Source: Riemerella anatipestifer_E
Lineage (GTDB): Bacteria; Bacteroidota; Bacteroidia; Flavobacteriales; Weeksellaceae
Reading direction: 5' to 3'
Length of the DNA stretch: 36,067 bases
Assembly (NCBI RefSeq): GCF_009932355.1
Contig: NZ_LEKU01000019.1
Span: 1-36,067 of the forward strand
A program made the position numbers and the translations under genes. This document shows, piece after piece, positions 6,943 through 13,953 of the stretch; positions within the stretch are counted from its first letter, which is position 1, and the number at the start of each line of letters is the position of its first letter. The notes under the pieces were generated by a model. The model saw only the letters and a list, made by a program, of their open reading frames with translations, was not told where the DNA came from and searched no databases.

Positions 6943-8586
6943 ATGAAATATATTATTCTAGCCCTTATATCAGGACTTTTATTCAGTGTTTCTTGGCCCA
7001 CTTACGGTGTGCCGTTTTTTATATTTTTCGCCTTTGTGCCTCTACTTGTGGTAGAACACGATATTTCTAAATTCAGTAATATCAAAAGAAAAGGCTGGGC
7101 GGTTTTTGGCAGTTCTTATATCGCCTTTTTAGTATGGAATAGCATTACCACAGGCTGGCTATACGAAGCCAGAAATCCCGATGGCTCTCACGCCGTTTTC
7201 GCTGTATTATTTCCAGTGTTAGTTAATTCACTTCTGATGAGTTTGGCTTTTCAATGTTATCACTGGTACAAAAATGCTAAAAGCACCTATTGGGGATTGG
7301 CTTTTTTTATTGTGGTATGGATGGCTTTTGAGAAATTCCACCTTGAGTGGGAGTTTTCTTGGCCTTGGCTTCATCTAGGCAATGCCTTTGCCGACTATCC
7401 TAAACTCATACAATGGTACGATACATTAGGAGCTACTGGTGGCAGTTTTTGGATTTTAATCATCAATGTTCTCGCATTTTATGCTTTAAGAATTTGGGAA
7501 GCAGGAAGAGTACGAAAAGATTTAATAAAAAACATTAGTATCGTTTCTGCTGTTATTGTTGTGCCTATGCTTATCTCTTTAGTTAAATATCACAACTTTA
7601 ATGAAAAACCTATTGGGAAAGTTAGAGCTATGATGCTACAACCAGACCTCAACCCTTATACCGAAAAATACCAAAAAGACAGTATCCAAATAGTAGATGA
7701 ACTGCTCCATCTCGCTAAAGAACATCAGACCTCTAATATAGATTTCTATCTCGCTCCAGAGACAGCGTTCCCAGGATATGGAGGATTGTCAGAAAAAGGA
7801 TTGAAACAAAGCACCCTCATTAAAAAGGTAGAAGATTATCTTAGCCATCAGCCTAAATCGGTTTTTGTAGGTGGCGTTTCTACTTATAATGTATTCTATA
7901 ACGAGAATGAAGCTCCCAAAACAGCAAGCTATTATCCGTCCCAAGGAATTTGGTTGGAGAACTATAACTCTGCTATACAGATTGCTCCTTCTTTGCCCTA
8001 TCAGCTTTATCATAAAGCCAAGCTCGTCCCAGGTGTAGAGATATTCCCTTATATTTCTGTACTAAAACCCTTATTGGGAGAAGCTATGCTTAATTTTGGA
8101 GGCACAATTTCGTCATTAGGTATGGATAAAGAACGAGCAGTGTTTACCAATCCTTATAATAAAGGTAAAATAGCACCAATTATCTGTTACGAAAGCATTT
8201 ACGGTGAATTTGTTGCCGATTATGTAAAGAAAGGAGCTAACTTTTTAGGGATTCTTACCAACGACTCTTGGTGGGGCGTTACTCAGGGACATCGCCAGTT
8301 ACTCGCTTATGCAAAACTAAGAGCCATAGAAACCAGACGAGAGGTAGCTCGTTCTGCAAATAGTGGTATATCCGCCCATATAGACGCTAGAGGAGAGATT
8401 GTAGCCGATACTTTCTACGGAGACCAAACCGCCTTAGTTGCCGATATTAACCTATACGACGGTACTACTTTCTACACCAGAACAGGAGATTTATTATCTA
8501 GAATTTCCATTTTTGTTTTAGGATTTTTAGTATGTTACCTTGTGATAGAAAAATTGATGAGCAAAACACCTCAACGCCAAAAATAA
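6943..8586 (+). CDS. lnt: Apolipoprotein N-acyltransferase
   Basis: Lnt adds the third acyl chain to the N-terminal cysteine of lipoproteins at the outer face of the inner membrane, the last step of lipoprotein maturation. The protein is 547 residues, with several N-terminal membrane segments (MKYIILALISGLLFSVSW onward), a nitrilase-type domain from about residue 225, and a final C-terminal membrane helix near 518-537. The catalytic triad is visible: E273 in APETAFPG, K358 in YHKAKLVPG and C415 in IICYESIYG. E366 (GVE) matches the second essential glutamate. An AmgK-like kinase gene follows after 28 bp on the same strand, probably in one operon. Confidence 0.93.
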   Translation: MKYIILALISGLLFSVSWPTYGVPFFIFFAFVPLLVVEHDISKFSNIKRKGWAVFGSSYIAFLVWNSITTGWLYEARNPDGSHAVFAVLFPVLVNSLLMSLAFQCYHWYKNAKSTYWGLAFFIVVWMAFEKFHLEWEFSWPWLHLGNAFADYPKLIQWYDTLGATGGSFWILIINVLAFYALRIWEAGRVRKDLIKNISIVSAVIVVPMLISLVKYHNFNEKPIGKVRAMMLQPDLNPYTEKYQKDSIQIVDELLHLAKEHQTSNIDFYLAPETAFPGYGGLSEKGLKQSTLIKKVEDYLSHQPKSVFVGGVSTYNVFYNENEAPKTASYYPSQGIWLENYNSAIQIAPSLPYQLYHKAKLVPGVEIFPYISVLKPLLGEAMLNFGGTISSLGMDKERAVFTNPYNKGKIAPIICYESIYGEFVADYVKKGANFLGILTNDSWWGVTQGHRQLLAYAKLRAIETRREVARSANSGISAHIDARGEIVADTFYGDQTALVADINLYDGTTFYTRTGDLLSRISIFVLGFLVCYLVIEKLMSKTPQRQK

Positions 8587-8614
8587 TTTTAAGTCCATTA
8601 AATCAAAAAATATT

Positions 8615-9613
8615 ATGAGTTTTCAGTCGGTAAAACAATTCTTTGAAACCTATCTTGGCAGTCCCGCCCAATATTTTGAAGCCTTACCTGCTAGTGGTTC
8701 TGCTCGGGTAAATTATGTAGGCATAAGTCATACGGGAGAAAAATACATCATCACCTACAACGAAAACTTAAGAGAAAATGAAGCGTTTTTCTATTTTTCT
8801 TCTTTATTTTTTGATTTAAAACTGAATACACCACAGCTTCTCAAAATCTCCGAAGATAGAACGACTTATATCCAAACCCACTTAGGCGACCATACTTTAT
8901 CAGAAGTCATCAGTAAAGAAGGATTAAGCGACAGAGTGAAATTTTTGGTAAAAGAAACCCTAGCGGCTCTGTACCATTTTCAGCAAAGCACTCTCAACCA
9001 AATAGACTATTCCAAAACTTTTGAATACGAAGCCTATGACGATTTGCCCATCACCCACGATTTATATTATTTCAAAAACTTTTTGGTAGATACTTTAGAA
9101 CTTCATTACCATAAATCTACCCTTCTTAAAGAGTTTAAAGAAATTGTAAAGCGTATAGAACGCATAGAACCTCGTGGACTGATGATAAGGGATTTTCAAT
9201 CTAGAAACATTATGGTAAACGCATCGGATAAGGTGTTTTTCATAGATTACCAGTCCGCGATGGAAGGACCTCTGATTTATGATGTTATTTCTATGCTTTA
9301 CCAAGCAAAAGCCAACTTCCCTGAAGACTTTAGACAAGAAATGCTAAATTTTTATTTCAATCTATATACCGACAAAGAAACTCAAACCCAACTTAAAAAC
9401 GGCGTAGAGCTAATAAAACTCATTAGATTTATGCAAGTTTTGGGAGCTTATGGCTTTAGAGGACTAATACAGAGAAAGGCTCATTTTATAGAAAGTCTTC
9501 ATCAAGGCATAGACAATCTCTACCAATTCTCCGAACAATGGGACGAAATGCCAAACTTCCCAGAACTAAAACAAGTGATTAAACAACTGAAAACCGCAGA
9601 TTTTCAACTTTAA
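8615..9613 (+). CDS. APH-fold phosphotransferase, AmgK-like sugar kinase
   Basis: 332 residues with the aminoglycoside phosphotransferase/choline kinase fold. Visible features are a glycine/serine nucleotide loop (LPASGSARVNYVG, residues 24-36), the catalytic loop IRDFQSRNIMV with D193 and N198 (R replaces the usual H before D), and the metal-binding IDYQSAMEGP with D211. The RDFxSRN and IDxQ...GP patterns resemble AmgK, the anomeric kinase for N-acetylmuramate/N-acetylglucosamine in peptidoglycan recycling. The partner nucleotidyltransferase (MurU) is not next to it here. Many Bacteroidota homologues have an added RapZ-like domain; this one does not. It follows lnt, which fits a cell-envelope role. 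Fold assignment is secure; the substrate is inference. Confidence 0.75.
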   Translation: MSFQSVKQFFETYLGSPAQYFEALPASGSARVNYVGISHTGEKYIITYNENLRENEAFFYFSSLFFDLKLNTPQLLKISEDRTTYIQTHLGDHTLSEVISKEGLSDRVKFLVKETLAALYHFQQSTLNQIDYSKTFEYEAYDDLPITHDLYYFKNFLVDTLELHYHKSTLLKEFKEIVKRIERIEPRGLMIRDFQSRNIMVNASDKVFFIDYQSAMEGPLIYDVISMLYQAKANFPEDFRQEMLNFYFNLYTDKETQTQLKNGVELIKLIRFMQVLGAYGFRGLIQRKAHFIESLHQGIDNLYQFSEQWDEMPNFPELKQVIKQLKTADFQL

Positions 9614-9635
9614 ATTTTGGGTAAAGTTCCGCAAT

Positions 9636-11765
9636 TTAGTCTTCCTCTTTGTGTTCCAAATAGCGATAATGATTGTCTAGCAATCTTATTTCGTGATATT
9701 CAAAATCATCTGGGAGGACTTTTTTCCATTCGGAGAGAGTGCCTTGTGGTGCTTGTTTAAAGGTTTCTTCAAAAGTTTTTATTTTTTCAGCACTTATCAA
9801 TCTAGACAAATCTAATAGCCCTTGCTCTGCAAATTTCGCCAAATGCCCATAAACTGTAGATATTACTAAACCTCTCTCCTTCGCAATTTCGCCAATGGTT
9901 TTACCGTCTTCAAATAGTTGATAGGTCAGTACATGGGTAGGCACTTTTTTAATCTCTGTGGTAATGCTCTTCTCATTAGTTTCGTCAAAAAGAGTCGTAT
10001 CTATTAAGAATACCGATTTTAAATCATTAAGATAATCTTCTAAATCGTCTAGCAATAGTTTGATTTCAGCGTTGTAAGTTTTAAGCCCTTTGACGCCTTT
10101 GGTTTCAGCATAAAAATCTTTAAATGGAGTGAAAAAATGCTCCAAAGTTTGAGTAAAAAAATAATTAACCGCTCCTTTGGCTTTAGCTTCTATTTCGTCC
10201 CACTGCCCCTCTCCTTTTATGAACTTTTGCGTTTTTTGTTTTAGCACTCGTTCTAGCTTCTCAAATATCTTTACCCAATTGTCTATTTGAGGTTTTACTG
10301 ATAGATAAATTTTCTTCGCTTTATTCTTATCTAAATCCCTAGTAACCAAAGCCTGATTATACCACTCCTCCAAAGCCTTAGTAAACCAATTACAATCAAT
10401 CCGTCTAAGTACCTTGCCTACACTATAATCGTGCTTTTCTGATTTTATAATTTCGCTGATGCGGTCGTTAGCATTGGTTTCTTTTTGAAACTCGGCAACC
10501 CTTTGGTCATTAAAAATAACCGCTTTGGATATTTGAGATTTAAGAACAATGCCCTCCAAAGTACGACATCTAGACAACGCCACATACACCTGCCCCGATG
10601 CAAAGGACTGCCCCGCATCTACAATCAGCCTATCAAAAGTAAGCCCTTGGCTTTTGTGTATGGTAACCGCCCAAGCCAAACGAATAGGATATTGTTTAAA
10701 ACTGCCCAACACTTCCTCCCTAATGTTTTTATCTTTATCTAAGAAGTAGCGTTTTTGTTCCCAAAGCTCGTGTTTTATGGTAAACTCTTCGTCTTCGCCG
10801 TCTATAATCACTCTGATTTCGTCTTGGTCTAATGCTGTAACCTCTGCCAATTTACCATTAAAATAACGCTTCTCTGGACTAGCATCATTCCTAATAAACA
10901 TCACTTGAGCCCCTACTTTCAGTTCTAGAATTTCCTCATTGGGATATTGGTGTTCATTAAAATCGTCTCGTACTTCCGCTTTATAAAAATAAGACCGCCC
11001 ACCCAAAGCCTCTAGCCGCTCTCTATTGATACTGTCCGCCATACGATTGTGGGAGGTTAAATAAACATAAGTCTCATCTTTAGGGTCAAAATCGCTAATG
11101 TATCTTGAGTTGAGCTTTTCATAATTATCCTCGCTAAGATTGCCCTCCCTTATCTCATTGAGAATATTAAGGAAAGTTTCGTCTTGCTGACGGTAAACTT
11201 TAGTAAGTTCCACCGTTACTAAATCTATCCCACGAAGGGCGTGGGCACTAAAGAAAAACGGCGAGGTATAATACCTTTGCAAGCTGTGTTCATCTCTTAC
11301 CACTGGTGGCAACTGGTACAAATCTCCAATAAAAAGCATCTGAACTCCACCAAACGGCAACCCATTTCTACGAATATGCCTAAGGGAAAAGTCCATCATA
11401 TCCAAAACATCAGCTCGTAGCATTGAAACCTCATCTATAATAATGATTTCAACCTCCCTAAGTAGCTTTAGTTTAGAGCTTCGGTATTTAAAATGTTTTA
11501 CGAGGTCTGGTATATTGTTTCCTAAATAGCTGTCTATCCTTTCGGTAGTAGGAAAAAAAGGTCTTAAAGGAAGCCCAAACATCGAATGAATAGTAACCCC
11601 ACCCGCATTGATAGCTGCTATCCCTGTAGGAGCAACCACAATATGGCTTTTTCTAGTATTTTTCACAAAATGATTAAGGAAGGTAGTTTTACCAGTCCCC
11701 GCTTTACCTGTAAGGAATATATTTCTGTTGGTATGCTCTATAAGTTGAAAGACCTCGCTATTCAT
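9636..11765 (-). CDS. PIF1-like DNA helicase with C-terminal HTH domain
   Basis: 709 residues from ATG at 11765 (MNSEVFQLIEHTNRN). It is a superfamily 1B helicase: Walker A GKAGTGKT at residues 20-27, Walker B IIIIDEVSML with D111/E112, then GGVQMLFIGDLYQLPPV, and the late motifs AWAVTIHKSQGLTFD and GQVYVALSRCRTLEGI. The C-terminal 90 residues contain a helix-turn-helix (HVLTYQLFEDGKTIGEIAKERG), the helicase-associated domain found in Bacteroidota homologues. PIF1/RecD2-type enzymes unwind 5' to 3' in repair and in removing DNA structures. An upstream in-frame TTG at 11780 lies before the -7 box and is not the start. It is convergent with the kinase gene, with 22 bp between the stops. Confidence 0.9.
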   Translation of the reverse strand: MNSEVFQLIEHTNRNIFLTGKAGTGKTTFLNHFVKNTRKSHIVVAPTGIAAINAGGVTIHSMFGLPLRPFFPTTERIDSYLGNNIPDLVKHFKYRSSKLKLLREVEIIIIDEVSMLRADVLDMMDFSLRHIRRNGLPFGGVQMLFIGDLYQLPPVVRDEHSLQRYYTSPFFFSAHALRGIDLVTVELTKVYRQQDETFLNILNEIREGNLSEDNYEKLNSRYISDFDPKDETYVYLTSHNRMADSINRERLEALGGRSYFYKAEVRDDFNEHQYPNEEILELKVGAQVMFIRNDASPEKRYFNGKLAEVTALDQDEIRVIIDGEDEEFTIKHELWEQKRYFLDKDKNIREEVLGSFKQYPIRLAWAVTIHKSQGLTFDRLIVDAGQSFASGQVYVALSRCRTLEGIVLKSQISKAVIFNDQRVAEFQKETNANDRISEIIKSEKHDYSVGKVLRRIDCNWFTKALEEWYNQALVTRDLDKNKAKKIYLSVKPQIDNWVKIFEKLERVLKQKTQKFIKGEGQWDEIEAKAKGAVNYFFTQTLEHFFTPFKDFYAETKGVKGLKTYNAEIKLLLDDLEDYLNDLKSVFLIDTTLFDETNEKSITTEIKKVPTHVLTYQLFEDGKTIGEIAKERGLVISTVYGHLAKFAEQGLLDLSRLISAEKIKTFEETFKQAPQGTLSEWKKVLPDDFEYHEIRLLDNHYRYLEHKEED

Positions 11766-11769
11766 TCCC

Positions 11770-11777
11770 CAAAAGTA
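11770..11777 (-). promoter_or_regulatory. -7 box for PIF1-like helicase
   Basis: TACTTTTG on the minus strand ends 4 nt before the ATG at 11765. The surrounding TTTGTACTTTTG is the same as at uvrC. The arrangement predicts a leaderless or nearly leaderless mRNA. Confidence 0.5.
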
Positions 11778-11835
11778 CAAATTTTTGGAGGATTAAATTT
11801 TCACTAACAACAATACTATAAAAGATGATTATACA

Positions 11836-13134
11836 TTACAACTTATATTTTCTTAGTACACTTTCAAAAGTTGAAGATTTTATAAAATTTTGCTTTTGCT
11901 TGTTTACCTGAATTACTTCTAAAAACCCTAATTCCACAAGAGATTTCAAATCAGTTCTTGCAGTGTAACTTGACACATTAAATCTTGCTCCTATTTCTTT
12001 AGTATTCAAAATCCTATCTGGATCATCATATATGATTTTTAAAACTTGAGCCATTCTGTCGTTTACACCTGGTATTTTCATAAACTTAGCTGCTTGAAAT
12101 ATTTCTTTTTGTTTATGATTGATATAGTCTTTCAACGCAACAAATGCTTTCTCCATTGTTTTTATATGATAAGTAATGAAATAGGTCAAATCATTCTCAT
12201 CTATCTCTGTGTACAGATATGCCTTTTCATATTGAGATTTTGTCCCTTTAATAATTCTTGAAATAGACAAGTATTCCGTTAACCAATATCCCTTTTTAAG
12301 CATATACCAATAAAATATAGCTCTGGCAGTACGACCATTTCCATCTGTAAAAGGGTGTATCCAACCTACCATAAAATGGATAATACAACCTTTAATTATA
12401 GGATGAATAAACTCTTCACTATCGTCATTAAAAAATACACATAAATCGTTGATAAGTTGACTTAATTCAGTATACGAAGGTGGAGTATGCACTATCTCAC
12501 CATCAGCATAATTTACAACTTGAACTTCATCATTATCTCTAAATTTCCCTTCATCTTCAGACTCTTCTAGTGTATTATTAGTTATTAATTTGTGAATGTA
12601 TAATAATTTATCTTCTGTCAAATATTCATGCTTATTCTGAACAATATATTTCATTGTAATAAAATTATTTAAAATCATTTGTTCAGATTTGTTTCTAGGT
12701 TTCTTATCCTGCCGAATCATCTCTTTGGCCTTTTTCCTAGTGGTATTAGCACCCTCCATTTGACTACTAGAAATGGCCTCTTCCATTATAGAGCTAATGA
12801 TAAATTTCGTCTTATCCGTTTCTGCAATTCCTATATTGCTACCCAATGTTCCCCCAATATGCATATCAAATTGATGTAGGGATTTCTGTATATAATCTGT
12901 AATGACATAGTGAAATTTATACGAATGAAACTTGACCTCTTTACTTCTTAAAAGTCGAAATAATTTTACTGCACTCCAAAGCTCTAACGGTGCACAATCC
13001 TTAGCTTTATATTTTATCTTATCCCAATATAAATACTCATCTTGTATTTTTTGCAAGACTCCATCTAGCTGAAATTTAACCATTAAAGGAATTGTTTGAT
13101 CTGTTTTTTCTGTTTGAGGGGCCTGTTCAATCAT
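11836..13134 (-). CDS. Fic-domain protein (probable AMPylase, class II)
   Basis: 432 residues from ATG at 13134. The Fic active-site motif HPFTDGNGRTAR (residues 260-271) is intact, including the catalytic H260, so it should transfer AMP from ATP to a protein target. Upstream in the chain, S123 to G128 (SSQMEG) fits the inhibitory-helix motif [S/T]xxxE[G/N], placing it in class II, with self-inhibition from the N-terminal side. The C-terminal 60 residues form a winged helix (ILNTKEIGARFNVSSYTARTDLKSL, in part), as in Fic regulators that may bind DNA. No antitoxin gene is adjacent, in keeping with built-in inhibition. It is more AT-rich than its neighbours and sits between a helicase gene and repeat debris, so it may have been acquired horizontally. 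The target is unknown. Confidence 0.9.
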   Translation of the reverse strand: MIEQAPQTEKTDQTIPLMVKFQLDGVLQKIQDEYLYWDKIKYKAKDCAPLELWSAVKLFRLLRSKEVKFHSYKFHYVITDYIQKSLHQFDMHIGGTLGSNIGIAETDKTKFIISSIMEEAISSSQMEGANTTRKKAKEMIRQDKKPRNKSEQMILNNFITMKYIVQNKHEYLTEDKLLYIHKLITNNTLEESEDEGKFRDNDEVQVVNYADGEIVHTPPSYTELSQLINDLCVFFNDDSEEFIHPIIKGCIIHFMVGWIHPFTDGNGRTARAIFYWYMLKKGYWLTEYLSISRIIKGTKSQYEKAYLYTEIDENDLTYFITYHIKTMEKAFVALKDYINHKQKEIFQAAKFMKIPGVNDRMAQVLKIIYDDPDRILNTKEIGARFNVSSYTARTDLKSLVELGFLEVIQVNKQKQNFIKSSTFESVLRKYKL

Positions 13135-13166
13135 CTTTAATTCATTTTTAGAAAAACCAAAAATAA

Positions 13167-13207
13167 GTAAAAACCGCGAGATTTATTTAAAATCTCGCGG
13201 TTTTTAC
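13167..13207. repeat. Perfect 18-bp inverted repeat upstream of the Fic gene
   Basis: GTAAAAACCGCGAGATTT (13167-13184) is followed by a 5-nt loop ATTTA and its exact reverse complement (13190-13207). It lies 32 bp upstream of the Fic start on the minus strand. Run-like A/T ends make it look like a bidirectional terminator, but no gene ends nearby on either strand; the HU gene upstream has its own terminator at 13413-13457. It may shield or regulate the Fic gene. Confidence 0.6.
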
Positions 13208-13412
13208 TGGTTTATTGTTTTAAAAACAATCTAAACTTCATAAACAACGCTTTACTATATGACGACCGCTAAGCAATGACAGGGGCAGTCCCGTGCCGAA
13301 GCTAAAAGTGATTAGTTCTTTTGCCTTGAAACAAACCTAACGCAGTGGTTCGGCGGAGCCAAAAGAACAGCACCTAAAAATTATGCCTAGAAAAATTATT
13401 TTTATGCTTATT
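13208..13412. repeat. Gene-free stretch with repeats shared with the left FISUMP-HU region
   Basis: No gene is visible. GGGCAGTCCCGTGCCGAAG at 13283-13301 is the inverted form, with one change, of 2079-2097. CTTTTGCCTTGAAAC from 13318, continuing AAACCTAACGCAG, matches 2945-2972. On the minus strand the order after the HU gene is TTCTTTTGGCT, then TTAGGTTT, then CTTCGGCACGGGACTGCCC. This is the same order as on the plus strand after HU copy 1. Confidence 0.5.
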
Positions 13413-13457
13413 AAAAAAAATCCGATGCCTATAAGTTTTTGATTTTATAAGCATCGG
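13413..13457 (-). terminator. Rho-independent terminator of HU copy 2
   Basis: On the minus strand CCGATGCTTATAA pairs with TTATAGGCATCGG (one G-T pair), with a 10-nt A/T-rich loop, followed by a run of T (A at 13413-13420). It lies about 28 bp past the HU stop. Confidence 0.75.
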
Positions 13458-13484
13458 TTTTTTAAAGGGTGCTTAGGGGTTATC

Positions 13485-13868
13485 CTAAACCTTCTCGTAA
13501 GTGAGTGTCGCTAGGGTATCTTTTATTCCTTTGGCAGGAGTAAAAATCACTTTGGCTTGTTTAATAGCACTAGCCGTTACCTCTTTCTCCGTAGCTTTGC
13601 CCTCACTACTGAAACTCACACGCAGACTGCCCAACTCTCCCAAACGAACAATCTGCCCATTGGCTAAGGAAGACTGCATTACATCTACTAAAGCGTAGAG
13701 TACCGCTCTGATGTCCGCTCCGCTTACCGTAGAGATTTTCTCTATGTCTTTGGTAAGGTCGGTTAGGGTTTTCTCTCCGCTCATATTAGGAGAGGCGTAC
13801 CATTTTTTGTCGCCACCACCGCTTACGCCAGGCTGACCTCTTTCAATTACTTTAAATTTTACAGGCAT
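13485..13868 (-). CDS. HU-related DNA-binding protein (TIGR01201/HU-HIG type), copy 2
   Basis: 127 residues from ATG at 13868 (MPVKFKVIERGQPGVSGGG). It aligns without large gaps to the protein at 1316-1702: the same start FKVIERGQPGVSGGG, then KKWYA, ADIRAVLYALVDVMQ and VRLGELGSLRVSFSS. C-terminal residues differ more. It is longer than ordinary HU and has the family's N-terminal extension. The leader before the ATG is nearly identical to that of copy 1. It follows the complete FISUMP gene by 85 bp on the same strand and ends at a good terminator, so the two genes probably form a two-gene operon. DNA binding is inferred from the family; the target and any link to surface-protein expression are unknown. 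Confidence 0.87.
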   Translation of the reverse strand: MPVKFKVIERGQPGVSGGGDKKWYASPNMSGEKTLTDLTKDIEKISTVSGADIRAVLYALVDVMQSSLANGQIVRLGELGSLRVSFSSEGKATEKEVTASAIKQAKVIFTPAKGIKDTLATLTYEKV

Positions 13869-13897
13869 AATACTTTTGTTTTTATGGGTTATACTTT
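13866..13897 (-). promoter_or_regulatory. Conserved HU leader, copy 2
   Basis: Read on the minus strand, AAAGTATAACCCATAAAAA then CAAAAGTATTATG ends at the HU start codon. It is the same as the copy-1 leader except for one additional A. Sequence further upstream differs between the copies, so the conserved block has a clear edge. Confidence 0.5.
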
Positions 13898-13953
13898 AGT
13901 TATTTACTTTTATAGTGTTTTATCTTTTTGCTGTCCTCTTAAGCTAAGCCCAC

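Noticed and set aside
9606..9628. AACTTTA/TAAAGTT inverted repeat between the kinase and helicase genes as a terminator
   Set aside because: Only a 7-bp AT-rich stem with a nine-base loop and no T-run; too weak to call.
11766..11780. TTG start at 11780 for the PIF1-like helicase
   Set aside because: The codon lies upstream of the TAnnTTTG box; ATG 11765 is followed by the normal family N-terminus.
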